Positions 1-12,229 of a stretch of 64,000 nt of DNA are shown here, in pieces. A program made the translations under genes and the position numbers. The stretch is taken from contig CAJWHM010000003.1 of assembly GCA_913041125.1 (NCBI GenBank), positions 27,974 through 91,973 of the forward strand. The letters are read 5' to 3'. Numbering within the stretch: position 1 is the stretch's first letter; each line of letters opens with the position of its first letter. Source of the DNA: an uncultured Bacteroidota bacterium. Lineage in GTDB: Bacteria; Bacteroidota; Bacteroidia; Flavobacteriales; Flavobacteriaceae. The notes under the pieces were generated by a model that saw nothing but the letters and a program-made list of their open reading frames with translations, was not told the DNA's origin and ran no database searches.

Positions 1-387
1 ACCTATTAAAGGTACCATAGCCAGTTGAAAAGGATAATTCCAAGGAGAGATCATTAGAACTGTTCCATATGGTTCTGAGAGTAAAAAGTCCTGTGAAGGA
101 AAATTAATAAGACTTCCCGAGACCCTCCTAGGGGCTGACCAATCTTTCAAATATTTGATAAATATTTCAATTTCTTTTTGAACCATCAAAAATTCACTTG
201 TGTAAGCCTCAAAAATTGGTTTTTTTAAATCATTATACAATGCTTCGTAAATATTATCTTCCCTCGCTAAAAGCTCTTTTTTTAATTTCTTAAGAAATTG
301 AATTCGAACGTTGACTGACTCATTTTTATGACTTTTAAAAAACCTTTCATGCTTCTCTCTAAGGGCTATAATTGAAGATTGATTCAT
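1..387 (-). CDS. Aldehyde dehydrogenase family protein (N-terminal part; truncated by window edge)
   Basis: Reverse-strand translation MNQSSIIALREKHERFF...LSEPYGTVLMISPWNYPFQLAMVPLIG; the SPWNYP motif is typical of ALDH. Confidence 0.85.
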   Translation of the reverse strand, partial: MNQSSIIALREKHERFFKSHKNESVNVRIQFLKKLKKELLAREDNIYEALYNDLKKPIFEAYTSEFLMVQKEIEIFIKYLKDWSAPRRVSGSLINFPSQDFLLSEPYGTVLMISPWNYPFQLAMVPLIG

Positions 388-588
388 AACCTAGTTTTTT
401 GAATTCAAAGATAACAGAAAAAAACAACCATACTTTTTGTAGTAGTTGAGTGTATTAAAAAACTAAAATAAACTATCTGTAAATCAGTTAATTAAATGTT
501 AATATTAATATTTGAGTATAACACAGAATAATTAGGATGTTAATTTAAATTTTAAACAAAAATTATATTAGTGTTATAATTTTTATAG

Positions 589-2265
589 ATGAAGCTCAAT
601 AAATTTAGCCAAGCTGTAACACAAGATCCAACTCAACCTGCTGCTCAAGCAATGCTTCATGCTATAGGACTTACAAATGAAGACTTTAAAAAACCTTTAA
701 TAGGTATAGCATCCACGGGTTACGAGGGTAATCCTTGTAATATGCATTTGAATGATTTGGCACAAGATATTAAATTGGGTATTAATGCTCAATCTCTAGT
801 AGGATTAGTTTTCAATACTATTGGGGTGAGCGACGGAATTTCAATGGGTACACCTGGAATGCGATTTTCTCTTCCATCAAGAGATGTTATTGCTGATTCA
901 ATTGAAACTGTTGTACAAGCCATGTCATACGATGGAGTTGTTACTATAGTAGGGTGTGATAAAAATATGCCTGGAGCATTAATGGCATTATTAAGATTAA
1001 ATAGGCCATCAATTTTAGTTTATGGTGGAACAATCTCTGCAGGATGTCACAATGATAAGGAGCTTGATGTAGTTTCTGCTTTTGAAGCCTGGGGAGAAAA
1101 AGTATCAGGTAAAATTGATGAAAAAGAGTTTAAAAATATTATCAAAAACGCATGTCCAGGTGCAGGTGCTTGTGGGGGCATGTATACAGCAAACACGATG
1201 GCCTCCGCCATAGAGGCGTGTGGCATGGCTTTACCCTATAACTCATCCAATCCTGCTATAAGTTCAAATAAAAAAAAGGAATGCGAATCATTAGGGGAAT
1301 ATTTAAAACATATATTGGTACATGATTTAAAACCAAGAGATATTGTAACAAAAAGGTCTCTAGAAAATGCATTAAGATTAATTGCAGTTCTAGGAGGTTC
1401 TACAAATGCAGTTCTTCATTTTTTAGCTATTGCAAAGGCTGCCGAAATAGAGCTTTCAATAGATGATTTTCAAAAAATTAGTGATACAACACCTTTTTTA
1501 GCAGATTTAAAACCCAGTGGGAAGTATCTTATGAAAGATTTGCATGCAGTTGGTGGTGTACCAGCTGTAATGAAATATATGCTGGAATTAGGAATGCTCC
1601 ATGGAGACTGTATTACAGTTACAGGAAAAACTTTAGCAGAAAACCTTTCAAAAGTTCCTGGATTGGAAAAAAATCAAAACATTATTCGTCCGATAGAAAA
1701 ACCAATCAAATCAACTGGACACATTCGTATTTTGAAAGGGAATCTTGCAACCATGGGATCTGTTGCAAAAATTACAGGAAAAGAAGGTTTACTTTTTAAA
1801 GGACCTGCTCGTGTGTTTAATGGAGAGTATGAAGCAAACGATGGTATAAAAAGTGGGAAAGTTAAAAAAGGTGATGTTGTTGTGATTCGCTATGAAGGAC
1901 CAAAAGGTGGACCAGGTATGCCAGAAATGTTAAAGCCTACAGCTGCAATTATGGGAGCAGGTCTTGGAAAAAGTGTTGCATTAATAACTGATGGAAGATT
2001 TTCAGGTGGTACACACGGATTTGTAGTGGGACATATTGTTCCTGAGGCTCAAGAAGGAGGAAATATAGCACTTGTAGAGGATGGTGATGAAATAATTATT
2101 GACGCAGAACAAAATATAATTACATTAAAAGTTAGTGATAAGGAACTTATCAATAGAAAGTCTAAGTGGATACAACCTCCATACAAATTTAAAAGCGGGA
2201 TTCTTTTTAAATATATTAAAAACGTTTCTAATGCTTCAGAAGGCTGTGTAACAGATTCTAAATAA
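589..2265 (+). CDS. ilvD: Dihydroxy-acid dehydratase
   Basis: ORF 558 aa; [34 protein letters not shown] and [14 protein letters not shown] motifs; first gene of ilv operon. Confidence 0.97.
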   Translation: MKLNKFSQAVTQDPTQPAAQAMLHAIGLTNEDFKKPLIGIASTGYEGNPCNMHLNDLAQDIKLGINAQSLVGLVFNTIGVSDGISMGTPGMRFSLPSRDVIADSIETVVQAMSYDGVVTIVGCDKNMPGALMALLRLNRPSILVYGGTISAGCHNDKELDVVSAFEAWGEKVSGKIDEKEFKNIIKNACPGAGACGGMYTANTMASAIEACGMALPYNSSNPAISSNKKKECESLGEYLKHILVHDLKPRDIVTKRSLENALRLIAVLGGSTNAVLHFLAIAKAAEIELSIDDFQKISDTTPFLADLKPSGKYLMKDLHAVGGVPAVMKYMLELGMLHGDCITVTGKTLAENLSKVPGLEKNQNIIRPIEKPIKSTGHIRILKGNLATMGSVAKITGKEGLLFKGPARVFNGEYEANDGIKSGKVKKGDVVVIRYEGPKGGPGMPEMLKPTAAIMGAGLGKSVALITDGRFSGGTHGFVVGHIVPEAQEGGNIALVEDGDEIIIDAEQNIITLKVSDKELINRKSKWIQPPYKFKSGILFKYIKNVSNASEGCVTDSK

Positions 2266-2293
2266 ATATGAGAATAAAAAATAAGATCAATTA

Positions 2294-3991
2294 ATGCCAA
2301 AAAAAATTGCTATTACAGGAGCAGAAGCTGTTATTCGATCGTTACTTGCTGAAGATGCCAATTTAGTTTTTGGTTATCCAGGTGGTGCTATTATGCCTAT
2401 CTATGATGAACTTTTTAAATTTCAAGATAAACTTCATCATGTATTAACAAGACATGAACAAGGAGCAACACATGCAGCTCAAGGATATGCTCGAACCTCA
2501 GGCAAGGTTGGTGTTGCTATGGCAACCTCTGGTCCAGGAGCAACAAATTTAGTAACAGGTATTGCTGATGCACAAATCGATTCTACACCAATGGTTTGCA
2601 TAACAGGCCAAGTTGCATCTCATTTGTTAGGATCTGACGCTTTTCAAGAAACAGATATAATTGGAATTTCAACACCAGTTACAAAATGGAATTATCAGAT
2701 TACCAAAGCATGTGAAATACCAGAAATTATGGCTAAGGCCTTCTATATTGCCCGTACAGGCAGGCCAGGTCCTGTTTTGATCGATATTACAAAAGATGCA
2801 CAGTTTGAAACTTTTGACTACTCATACCAAAAATGTTCTGGTATTAGAAGTTATACGCCAATTACAACACTTTCAAATAAAGAAGTTGAAAAAGCGGTTG
2901 AGTTGATCAATAAATCTGAAAAACCACTTGTGGTCTGGGGACAAGGAGTCATACTAGGTAATGCTGAAGAAGAATTAAAAATTTTTTTAGAAAAATCTGG
3001 TATACCCGCTGCCTGGACCATATTGGGCCTTTCAGCTATATCTACAGATCATCCTTTAAACAGAGGTATGGTTGGTATGCATGGAAATTATGCTCCAAAT
3101 ATCTTAACTAATGAGTGTGACTTACTCATAGCTATAGGTATGAGATTTGATGATAGGGTAACAGGTGATCTAAAAACTTATGCTAAACAAGCCAAAATCA
3201 TACACTTAGAACTTGATCCTGCTGAAGTAAACAAAAATGTTCATGTAGATTTAGCTTTGATCTCCGATTGTAAGATTTCTTTAAAGGAATTAATTAATAA
3301 CATAGAAACAAAAACATATCCAGATTGGATTAAACGTTTCGATGAATTAGATAAAATTGAATATGATAAAGTTATACACTCCGACTTATTTCCTAGTAAA
3401 GATGGATTGACAATGGGAGAAAGTATAAAAATAATTAATAAACATTCAAATAACGATGCAATAATCGTTACAGATGTAGGACAACATCAAATGGTAGCAT
3501 GCCGATATGCAAAGTTTATTAGATCAAAAAGTAATGTTACTTCTGGCGGTTTAGGAACTATGGGATTCGCCCTGCCTGCAGCCATAGGTGCAAAAATGGG
3601 TGCAATAGAAAGAGAAGTTGTTGCGGTTATAGGTGATGGTGGATATCAAATGACAATTCAAGAATTAGGGACTATTTTTCAACAACAAATTGCAGTGAAA
3701 ATCGTTGTGCTAAATAATGATTTTCTAGGTATGGTTAGACAATGGCAGCAGTTATTTTTCGATAAAAGATATGCCTCAACTGAAATGGTAAATCCAGACT
3801 TTGTAACTATAGCTAAAGGGTATAGAATAAGAGCAAAAAGAGTAGAAAAGAGAAAAGATTTAGATAAAGCAGTTAAAGAAATGATAGATTCTAAAGAACC
3901 ATTTTTTCTAGAAATATGTGTTGAAAAAGAGGATAATGTTTTTCCTATGATACCCTCGGGGGCAAGTGTTTCGGATATTAGATTAGAATAA
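2294..3991 (+). CDS. ilvB: Acetolactate synthase large subunit
   Basis: ThDP enzyme motifs (RHEQGATHAAQGYAR, GDGGYQMTIQELGT); ilv operon context. Confidence 0.97.
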   Translation: MPKKIAITGAEAVIRSLLAEDANLVFGYPGGAIMPIYDELFKFQDKLHHVLTRHEQGATHAAQGYARTSGKVGVAMATSGPGATNLVTGIADAQIDSTPMVCITGQVASHLLGSDAFQETDIIGISTPVTKWNYQITKACEIPEIMAKAFYIARTGRPGPVLIDITKDAQFETFDYSYQKCSGIRSYTPITTLSNKEVEKAVELINKSEKPLVVWGQGVILGNAEEELKIFLEKSGIPAAWTILGLSAISTDHPLNRGMVGMHGNYAPNILTNECDLLIAIGMRFDDRVTGDLKTYAKQAKIIHLELDPAEVNKNVHVDLALISDCKISLKELINNIETKTYPDWIKRFDELDKIEYDKVIHSDLFPSKDGLTMGESIKIINKHSNNDAIIVTDVGQHQMVACRYAKFIRSKSNVTSGGLGTMGFALPAAIGAKMGAIEREVVAVIGDGGYQMTIQELGTIFQQQIAVKIVVLNNDFLGMVRQWQQLFFDKRYASTEMVNPDFVTIAKGYRIRAKRVEKRKDLDKAVKEMIDSKEPFFLEICVEKEDNVFPMIPSGASVSDIRLE

Positions 3992-3992
3992 C

Positions 3993-4523
3993 ATGAAAAA
4001 TATAACTTATACTATATCAGTTTATGCGGAAAATAATATTGGTTTACTTAACAGGATTTCTGCAATTTTTTTAAAGAGACATATTAATCTAGAAAGTTTT
4101 TCAACGTCTGCCTCAGAAATTTCAGATGTCTTTCGCTTTGTTATCGTAGTGAATACAGACTCGGAGAGAGTAAGAAAAATTGTTCAACAAATTGAAAAAC
4201 AAGTAGATGTAATTAAAGCTTTTTATCATACTGATGAGGAAACTATTTTTCAAGAAAACGCTTTATATAAGGTTAAGTCAAGTTCATTATTTGAAGAAAG
4301 ACACATTCAAAACATCATTAAATCAAGTCATGCAACCATTGTTACTGTTTCACCTGAATTTTTTGTTATTGAATTAACTGGTTTTAGAGAAGAGACAGAA
4401 AAATTAAGAAAAGATTTAGAGCCATATGGACTTCTACAATTTGTTCGTTCTGGAAGGATCTCGGTAACAAAAGCTAAAATGGGAATATCAGAAATATTAA
4501 ATACTTTTAAAAAAAATAATTAA
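3993..4523 (+). CDS. ilvN: Acetolactate synthase small subunit (ACT domain)
   Basis: ACT-type N-terminus [31 protein letters not shown]; 1 nt after ilvB. Confidence 0.95.
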   Translation: MKNITYTISVYAENNIGLLNRISAIFLKRHINLESFSTSASEISDVFRFVIVVNTDSERVRKIVQQIEKQVDVIKAFYHTDEETIFQENALYKVKSSSLFEERHIQNIIKSSHATIVTVSPEFFVIELTGFREETEKLRKDLEPYGLLQFVRSGRISVTKAKMGISEILNTFKKNN

Positions 4524-4531
4524 TACAAATC

Positions 4532-6004
4532 ATGTCAAATTACTTTAATCAATTATCGCTCAGAGATCAACTTCATCAATTAGGTCAATGTAGATTTATG
4601 GAAGCTTCAGAATTTGAAAATGGAATTAAAACACTAAAAGGGAAAAATATTGTTATAGTTGGCTGTGGCGCCCAAGGTCTTAATCAGGGATTAAATATGC
4701 GTGATTCAGGACTAACAATTTCATATGCACTACGATACTCTGCAATTGAAAATAAAAGACCTTCATATTTAAATGCCACAAAAAATGAGTTTAAAGTGGG
4801 AAAATTTGAAGAATTAATCCCAACTGCAGATGTTGTTATAAACTTAACGCCTGATAAAAACCATTCGTCTGTTGTAAAAGAGGTTATGCCTTTAATGAAA
4901 AAAGGTGCTACACTATCATATTCCCATGGATTTAATATAGTTGAAGAAGGTATGAAAATTCGTGAAGATTTAACTGTTATAATGGTTGCTCCTAAATGCC
5001 CTGGGACAGAAGTTCGTGAAGAATATAAAAGAGGTTTTGGTGTTCCGACTTTGATAGCTGTTCACCCAGAAAATGATCCTGATGGACATGGACTTGAGCA
5101 AGCAAAAGCTTATGCATATGCTACAGGTGGGCATCGAGCTGGTGTACTTGAGTCTTCATTTGTTGCAGAAGTTAAATCTGATTTAATGGGTGAGCAAACC
5201 ATTCTTTGTGGCGTTTTACAAACAGGGTCAATCCTATGTTTTGATAAGATGGTTGAAGAAGGTATAGATCCAGGATATGCTGCAAAATTAATTCAATATG
5301 GTTGGGAGACTATTACTGAAGCATTAAAGCATGGTGGAATAACCAACATGATGGATCGACTATCAAATCCAGCTAAAATAAAAGCGTTTGAACTTTCGGA
5401 AAAATTAAAGACAATTTTAACACCTCTTTTTCAAAAACATATGGATGATATTATGTCAGGACATTTTTCCAAAACAATGATGGAAGATTGGGCGAATGAT
5501 GATAAAGATCTTTTTTCTTGGAGAGCAGCAACAGGTGAAACTGCTTTTGAAAAAACTAAAATTACAGATCAGAATATTACAGAACAAGAGTTTTTTGACA
5601 AAGGTATATTAATGGTTGCTTTTGTTCGTGCTGGTGTTGAATTAGCATTTGACACAATGGTAGATGCAGGAATTAAAGAGGAATCAGCATATTACGAATC
5701 TTTGCATGAAACACCTCTTATTGCTAACACTATAGCAAGAAAAAAACTTTTCGAAATGAATCGTATTATTTCTGATACAGCAGAATACGGTTGTTATTTA
5801 TTTGATCACGCAGCTAAACCTTTACTTGCTAGTTTTATGAAGAATATAAAAAGTGATGTTATTGGTAGTGGAATCAATTCCATTGATACTGGTGTTGATA
5901 ATAAAAAACTAATTGATATTAATGAAATCATAAGATATCACCCAGTTGAAATGATTGGTTATGAACTTCGTTCATCAATGATTGCAATGAAGAAAATTTT
6001 GTAA
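4532..6004 (+). CDS. ilvC: Ketol-acid reductoisomerase, long (class II) form
   Basis: 490 aa; [41 protein letters not shown]. Confidence 0.97.
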   Translation: MSNYFNQLSLRDQLHQLGQCRFMEASEFENGIKTLKGKNIVIVGCGAQGLNQGLNMRDSGLTISYALRYSAIENKRPSYLNATKNEFKVGKFEELIPTADVVINLTPDKNHSSVVKEVMPLMKKGATLSYSHGFNIVEEGMKIREDLTVIMVAPKCPGTEVREEYKRGFGVPTLIAVHPENDPDGHGLEQAKAYAYATGGHRAGVLESSFVAEVKSDLMGEQTILCGVLQTGSILCFDKMVEEGIDPGYAAKLIQYGWETITEALKHGGITNMMDRLSNPAKIKAFELSEKLKTILTPLFQKHMDDIMSGHFSKTMMEDWANDDKDLFSWRAATGETAFEKTKITDQNITEQEFFDKGILMVAFVRAGVELAFDTMVDAGIKEESAYYESLHETPLIANTIARKKLFEMNRIISDTAEYGCYLFDHAAKPLLASFMKNIKSDVIGSGINSIDTGVDNKKLIDINEIIRYHPVEMIGYELRSSMIAMKKIL

Positions 6005-7254
6005 TGAAGCCTTTTCCATCTACAAATGGAGTTAACAGTGCCATTAAAAGATTAAAGGGTCTTACAAGATTAACTCCTTTAGAATACAGCAAGCGCTTAT
6101 CAGATTTAATAAATTCATCAGTTTATTTAAAACGTGAAGACGTCCAACAAATTAGATCTTTTAAGATTAGAGGTGCTTACAATAAAATTGCATCTTTAGG
6201 AAAAGATCAGATTAAAAATGGAATCGTTTGTGCCAGCGCTGGAAATCATGCTCAAGGATTTGCTTTTTCTTGTCAAAAATTAAAGATTAAGGGGGAGATT
6301 TATATGCCAGCTACAACTCCTCAACAAAAGATTTCACAGGTAAGAATGTTTGGAGGTGATTTTATTGAAATAATTCTTGATGGTGATACCTACGATGCGT
6401 GTCAAGAAGTAGCATTATTATCTGCAAAATCTTCAGGTAAACCATTTATACACCCTTTTGATGATGCAGAGGTGATTGAAGGACAGGCTACCATTGCAAT
6501 TGAGATGCTAAACCAGTTTTCAAAAGAATTTGATTATATTCTTGTCCCTATCGGTGGTGGTGGCCTAATATCTGGTATAATTACAGTTTTTAAAGAATTA
6601 TCTCCTAAGACAAAAATTATTGGTGTAGAACCTGAAGGTGCACCATCAATGAAAAACTCAATACAATATGGAAAGAGAATATCATTAAAAGAAATGGATG
6701 GTTTTGTAGATGGCGCAGCTGTTCGTCAAGTTGGAAAAATACCTTTCGAAATTTCAAAATCCTGTTTAGATGATATTATTCTTGTTCCAGAGGGTAAAAT
6801 ATGTAAAACTATACTAGAACTTTATAACAAAGATGGAATAATCGCTGAGCCAGCAGGTGCCTTAGCAGTCGCTTCTCTAGATATAATTACTGAAAAACTA
6901 AAAGGTAAAAATACTGGTGTTTTAATCTGTGGTGGGAATAATGATATTTTTCGTATGCCAGAAATCAAGGAACGTGCCCTTTTATATGATGGGCTGAAAC
7001 ATTATTTTTTAGTAAATTTTCCTAATCGTTCAGGTGCACTAAAACAATTTGTAACTCAAATACTTGGTCCAAATGATGATATAACTCATTTTGAATTTTC
7101 TAAAAAAAGTTTCAGAACAATAGCTCCAGCAGTAATAGGAATAGAGTTAAAGAACATTGAGGATTTTTCACTTTTGGTAGAACGGTTGAAAAAGCATAAC
7201 TTCCGCTTCGATTATTTGAACAAAAAACAAGATTTGTTTCAATTTTTAATCTAA
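6004..7254 (+). CDS. ilvA: Threonine ammonia-lyase (biosynthetic threonine dehydratase)
   Basis: PLP motif [11 protein letters not shown], glycine loop [11 protein letters not shown]-terminal regulatory region; overlaps ilvC stop by 1 nt. Confidence 0.94.
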   Translation: MKPFPSTNGVNSAIKRLKGLTRLTPLEYSKRLSDLINSSVYLKREDVQQIRSFKIRGAYNKIASLGKDQIKNGIVCASAGNHAQGFAFSCQKLKIKGEIYMPATTPQQKISQVRMFGGDFIEIILDGDTYDACQEVALLSAKSSGKPFIHPFDDAEVIEGQATIAIEMLNQFSKEFDYILVPIGGGGLISGIITVFKELSPKTKIIGVEPEGAPSMKNSIQYGKRISLKEMDGFVDGAAVRQVGKIPFEISKSCLDDIILVPEGKICKTILELYNKDGIIAEPAGALAVASLDIITEKLKGKNTGVLICGGNNDIFRMPEIKERALLYDGLKHYFLVNFPNRSGALKQFVTQILGPNDDITHFEFSKKSFRTIAPAVIGIELKNIEDFSLLVERLKKHNFRFDYLNKKQDLFQFLI

Positions 7255-7279
7255 AATTGCAAAAAAAGAAAAAGAAAAA

Positions 7280-8860
7280 ATGAATAATTATAATGCTCAA
7301 ATTCCCAAGGAATATGAAATTGAGCCATTGACTTGTGATGAATACCTTGTAAATGGCCAAATAAAAAAATGGAAAGGCGCAACATCAGAAGTCTATTCTG
7401 TTATTCAAACAAATGGATCACCAACTCTTTTAGGTACTATTCCAGATATGGAAACCGAAGCAGCACTTGAAGCTCTTGATGCTGCAAAAGATGCTTTTCA
7501 TAGAGGTCAGGGTGTTTGGCCAACAATGAAAGTTGGTGAAAGATTGAAATGTATGGAGAATTTTGTCAATAAGATGAAACTTCATAGGGAAGAAATTGTA
7601 AAACTTTTAATGTGGGAAATTTGTAAGAATAAATCTGATTCTTATAAAGAATTTGACAGAACTGTTGATTATATTAATGACACTATAGAAGCATACAAAA
7701 ATATTGATAGAAAGGGTGCTAAATTTGATGTCCAAGGTGGAGTATACGCACACATTCGAAGAGGTCCTTTAGGAGTTGTTCTTTGCTTAGGGCCATATAA
7801 TTATCCACTTAATGAAACTTTTTGTTTATTGATACCTGCAATTATAATGGGTAATACTGCAATTTTTAAGCCTGCTAAACATGGAGTTCTACTGATAGCA
7901 CCATTATTGAAAGCCTTCCAAGAAAGTTTCCCTCCTGGAGTTGTAAACATCTTATTTGGTAGAGGTAGAAAAATTGCATCTCCTATAATGAAAACAGGAT
8001 ATATAGACGTTCTTGCATTAATAGGGCACAGTTCTTCAGCAGTTTCTTTACAAGACCAGCATCCAAATAAAAATCGTTTACGACTAGTCCTAGGACTTGA
8101 GGCTAAGAATCCAGGTATTATTCTTCCTGACGCTGACTTAGATCATACAATTAAGGAATGCATTTCAGGTACACTTTCTTACAATGGACAAAGGTGTACT
8201 GCTTTAAAAGTTTTATATGTTCATGAATCTATAGTTGATGAGTTTAATAGCCGTTTTTCAAAAGCAGTAGATTCTCTAAAACTTGGTATGCCCTGGGATG
8301 ATTCTTTTTTGACACCTCTTCCTGAACCTTCAAAACCTGCTTACATTCAAAATTTGATTAAGGATGCTAAATCAAAAGGAGCTAAAATAATTAATAAAAA
8401 AGGGGGTGAGTTATCAGAAAATTACTCTTTTCCTGCAGTTATCTATCCTGTTTCGGAGGAAATGGATTTATATCATGAGGAACAATTTGGACCAGTAATT
8501 CCAATTATATCTTATCGTGAAATAGATGAACCGCTGGATGCAATGGCAGCATCAGAGTATGGCCAACAAGTTAGTTTATTTGGAAGAGATGTATCTAAGT
8601 TAGCTCCTTTGGTTGATACTTTGGCTAATTTAGTTTGTAGAGTTAATTTAAATTCTGCATGTCAAAGGGGCCCAGATGTATACCCATTTACAGGACGAAA
8701 GAATTCTGCTGTAAGTACACTAAGTGTTTATGATGCTCTTCGTTCTTTTTCAATTCGTACTTTTTTAGCTTCAAAGGATACATCATACAATAAAGAAATA
8801 TTAGAAGAATTACTCAATTCTGAAAAATCTAATTTTGTTTCAACAGAATATTTACTATAG
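7280..8860 (+). CDS. gapN: NADP-dependent glyceraldehyde-3-phosphate dehydrogenase-like aldehyde dehydrogenase
   Basis: ALDH fold with [22 protein letters not shown] and [22 protein letters not shown], as in GapN. Confidence 0.8.
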   Translation: MNNYNAQIPKEYEIEPLTCDEYLVNGQIKKWKGATSEVYSVIQTNGSPTLLGTIPDMETEAALEALDAAKDAFHRGQGVWPTMKVGERLKCMENFVNKMKLHREEIVKLLMWEICKNKSDSYKEFDRTVDYINDTIEAYKNIDRKGAKFDVQGGVYAHIRRGPLGVVLCLGPYNYPLNETFCLLIPAIIMGNTAIFKPAKHGVLLIAPLLKAFQESFPPGVVNILFGRGRKIASPIMKTGYIDVLALIGHSSSAVSLQDQHPNKNRLRLVLGLEAKNPGIILPDADLDHTIKECISGTLSYNGQRCTALKVLYVHESIVDEFNSRFSKAVDSLKLGMPWDDSFLTPLPEPSKPAYIQNLIKDAKSKGAKIINKKGGELSENYSFPAVIYPVSEEMDLYHEEQFGPVIPIISYREIDEPLDAMAASEYGQQVSLFGRDVSKLAPLVDTLANLVCRVNLNSACQRGPDVYPFTGRKNSAVSTLSVYDALRSFSIRTFLASKDTSYNKEILEELLNSEKSNFVSTEYLL

Positions 8861-8918
8861 ACTTTTAATTGAACCAAATTTTCTTTGGAGAGGTTGAGAT
8901 TTAGTTCCCTTATATAGA

Positions 8919-11081
8919 TTAAATATTTAACCAATAATTTATTTTAAACGTTAGGTTCCATCCAGTTGATATAGAAGGAAAAATAATTTCATTACTATTA
9001 AATACCAAAAATATATCTGATGCCGGTTTGTAACGCCACTGAAATCTTGAATTAAAATTCCAAAGACCTAGTTGTTCATTGAATTGAAAAAGGTTAGTAA
9101 AGAAAATTGTTTTTGTAAAAGTTAAGTTTGCTTTAAACCCTAAAAGCCAAAAAGAGTTTTCTTTCCAAGGGTAGGGTAACTTAATTTGATTATAATTTAT
9201 AACTGAATTTAGTTCTAAAAAAGGTTGAAATCGATAGCTTAATTCACTTAAAATTGCTTTTCGTTTACCTTTACTGTAATATCCACCAGCTATTGTCTCT
9301 ATAGAGTATGTAAAACGGTTTTGGGGTTTTGAATTATAAGAAATAGTAAAATTATTCCACGTATGTTCTGAATCTGCTTTTAATTCTGATATTCCTGTCC
9401 TTAAAGGATCAAAGCCTGAAAGTAGTTTGACAAATTGATTTCGGAAACTAATAGATAAACGACTTCTATTAATAAAATTAAACCTGTATTGTAATGTTGT
9501 CAATTTATCTTTATTTTCAAAAAGAGTATCAAAGAAATAAGTTTGGTTTAAACTAGGGCCGTGTGAAAGAAGAGAAGTTTTATCTTTTGTGTAATTTAAG
9601 TAAGCAGCTTTAGCTTGTATTTTAAAATAATTTTTTCTTGGAACAAAGCCAACTTCAGCAAAATAGTCTTCTGAAATATACTCTTGTTGAAGTAATAGAT
9701 TCCAATTAATTGACTGATAACCAATGTGGGATGCAAAAACACTTCCCTTATTAAATTCTTCATTATCAAAGGATTTTAAATATAATAATTTTCCATTCCA
9801 AAAATTATCCTCAGAAAAATAGTTGAACTCTAGTCCAATATTTTGATTGTAAGATGAATTAAAATTTCTAATATCGAAAGAATTCAATTCTTGTTTATTT
9901 ACATAAATTAAATTTAAATTTGATCGATCAAAAACCTTTTTTTGTAGACTTAAAACAGAAAAATTATTAGCTGACAAAGATAAATTTTCATCTTTTTGGG
10001 TTTGTATGGTCATCAAACCTAACCGCCATTTTTCGTCTAAATTCCCACTTATTCTAACCCCTCCTATAATTGGTACATTTAAACCAATTCTTCTAGAAAA
10101 AAAAGGTCTAATTGTTTGATAACCAAAATTTGAGAAAAGATCAGCATTCTCTAAAAAAAATTGTCTTCTTTCAGGAAAAAATAGTTCAAAACGATCTAGA
10201 TTGGTCACTTGTCGATCAATTTCAGCTTGAGAAAAATCAGGATTTAAAGTCACATCTAAATTCAAAGCAGAGGTTAGATTATATTTTAAATCTCCACCAA
10301 CTTTTATATTATTTTTATTTATTTTTTCATTTATCATGGTGGAATTACTTGCTCCATAGGGTATTAGGGATATATTATTTACTTGTTTTGGAGGTGGATC
10401 TTCCCAAACTAAAGAACCAGTGTAAGCAAGGGATACTGAAGGGAATTGGCGAGGTACAGGTGCCCAACTTGATTTTTCACTTGCTTTCAAATCTAAGCGA
10501 CTAAAATTAATCCCCCAAATTGAATTATTTTCATTATATCTAATCGATTTGAATGGTATACCAATTTCACAAATCCATTTATCTTCATCAAACTTTACTT
10601 TAGAATACCATTTTGAATCCCAATTTAAATCTACTCTTCTCCCGTCATACATTGTTCCATCCCACTGAGCACCGTATGCGTTTAGACCAAATGCAAAGCC
10701 TGTAGTTTGATTTATAAATGGATCAATTGCAACAAGGAAATTATCATTTTTACCAAAGGAAAAATCTCTTTTTAAAGATTCTATGACATAATTTCCTTTG
10801 ACTGTGTTGTTAAAAAAAATAATAGCTATATAAAAAAAATCCTCATCAAAACTAACTCTTGCTTCAGAAAATTGAGTTGCTTTTTCAGTATCTACAGGTG
10901 TAATCATAAAAAAATCTTTCGCAACATCAGCACTCTTCCAACTCAGTTCATTAAGTTCACCGTCAATTTTTATTTTATCAACTGCTTTACGAATAATAAG
11001 ATTATAATTTTTAAAGTTAATTTGCCCTTGACTATGATTTAAATAAAAGACAAGTATTATTAATATTCTGTATTTTTTCAA
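8919..11081 (-). CDS. DUF5916 / CBM9-like outer-membrane beta-barrel protein
   Basis: Signal peptide, KIDGELNELSWKSAD CBM9-like start, LTLNPDFSQAEIDRQVTNLDRFELFFPERRQFFLENADLF motif, beta-rich C-terminus. Confidence 0.85.
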   Translation of the reverse strand: MKKYRILIILVFYLNHSQGQINFKNYNLIIRKAVDKIKIDGELNELSWKSADVAKDFFMITPVDTEKATQFSEARVSFDEDFFYIAIIFFNNTVKGNYVIESLKRDFSFGKNDNFLVAIDPFINQTTGFAFGLNAYGAQWDGTMYDGRRVDLNWDSKWYSKVKFDEDKWICEIGIPFKSIRYNENNSIWGINFSRLDLKASEKSSWAPVPRQFPSVSLAYTGSLVWEDPPPKQVNNISLIPYGASNSTMINEKINKNNIKVGGDLKYNLTSALNLDVTLNPDFSQAEIDRQVTNLDRFELFFPERRQFFLENADLFSNFGYQTIRPFFSRRIGLNVPIIGGVRISGNLDEKWRLGLMTIQTQKDENLSLSANNFSVLSLQKKVFDRSNLNLIYVNKQELNSFDIRNFNSSYNQNIGLEFNYFSEDNFWNGKLLYLKSFDNEEFNKGSVFASHIGYQSINWNLLLQQEYISEDYFAEVGFVPRKNYFKIQAKAAYLNYTKDKTSLLSHGPSLNQTYFFDTLFENKDKLTTLQYRFNFINRSRLSISFRNQFVKLLSGFDPLRTGISELKADSEHTWNNFTISYNSKPQNRFTYSIETIAGGYYSKGKRKAILSELSYRFQPFLELNSVINYNQIKLPYPWKENSFWLLGFKANLTFTKTIFFTNLFQFNEQLGLWNFNSRFQWRYKPASDIFLVFNSNEIIFPSISTGWNLTFKINYWLNI

Positions 11082-12229
11082 TATGCACTAATATTTTTTT
11101 TAGATATAAATTCTTCCCAATTATTAACAAAAGTACCCCAGCTATTTTTATTAATAACCTTCTCTATATTTTTTGTGTAAAAATTAGTTCCAGTTTTATC
11201 TAAAATTTTTATAATACCATTTGCTACAGCTTTAGGCTCTCTTTCAACAATTTCTCCTGATTTATCCTCAACAATTTGAGATTTTAATCCTTCTACATCA
11301 GATACTAAAATAGGTTTTCTGTAATGGTAAGCTATAGGAGTTACTCCACTCTGTGTAGAACTTTGATAAGTTTGAGCAATCAGATCTGAGGCAGAAAAGA
11401 GCAACTGAATTTCACTTAAGGATTTAAAGTTAAAATCTAAAATTATTTTCTTTTTAAGTTTTAGCTTTTTGACTAGGCTAAAATATTTGTTTTGATTTTC
11501 ATAACATTCTCCAGCAACATAAAGCTTTATATTTTGTTTTCTGATAGAAGGATGATTAAAAGCCTTGATAAGGAGGTCAAGTCCTTTGTATTTTCGTACT
11601 AAACCAAAAAATAAAACATAAAAAGTTGTTTTTTCAAATTTTAAAATTGAGCGAGCTTTATTTTGATCAATTGAGGGTTTTAAATCATAATTAATAGGAT
11701 GGAATCCAGACCAAATGGGAACTTTAACATCTTTTTTAATTTGTTCTTCAACATTATTTGATAAACAAGTAAAGATATCAATGTATTTTGCAAAATGAAT
11801 ATTTATAACTCTATCTAACATTCCCTTTTCGTGAGGTATCCAATTATCTACTAATGCAACTTTTTTAATGTTGTTTGGAATTTTTTTTGCTATCCAACCA
11901 TATGAGATCCCTAAAAATGGATTATAATATCTAAATACTAAAATTTTTGGATTAATCTTTATTATATATTTAACCACTTTTGACCATACAAAAGGATTAT
12001 AAGCATGTAGATATCTGTTGATTTTTAAGTCTCTTGGAGGTTTTTCCAAACTAAATTGTGATTTGCCTGGGAAAAGTATTTTTGGATATAGTTTTGTAAA
12101 TGTTAGTAGCTCAACTTTTTTACCTTTTCTTTTCAGGGCTTTTGCTAGGTTATGCTGTGTTTCTGAGATACCACCTCTAAATGGAAAGGCAGGTCCAATT
12201 AAAAGATAATCTAAAGATCTCTTCTGCAT
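11078..12229 (-). CDS. Glycosyltransferase (GT-B, family 4/1-like)
   Basis: GPAFPFRGGISETQHNLAKAL N-terminus; GLVRKYKGLDLLIKAF; PILVSDVEGLKSQI. Confidence 0.88.
   Translation of the reverse strand: MQKRSLDYLLIGPAFPFRGGISETQHNLAKALKRKGKKVELLTFTKLYPKILFPGKSQFSLEKPPRDLKINRYLHAYNPFVWSKVVKYIIKINPKILVFRYYNPFLGISYGWIAKKIPNNIKKVALVDNWIPHEKGMLDRVINIHFAKYIDIFTCLSNNVEEQIKKDVKVPIWSGFHPINYDLKPSIDQNKARSILKFEKTTFYVLFFGLVRKYKGLDLLIKAFNHPSIRKQNIKLYVAGECYENQNKYFSLVKKLKLKKKIILDFNFKSLSEIQLLFSASDLIAQTYQSSTQSGVTPIAYHYRKPILVSDVEGLKSQIVEDKSGEIVEREPKAVANGIIKILDKTGTNFYTKNIEKVINKNSWGTFVNNWEEFISKKNISAY

Noticed and set aside
10112-10504. 130-aa + strand ORF
   Set aside because: Lies wholly antisense inside the DUF5916 gene and has low-complexity Leu/Phe-rich content; a shadow ORF
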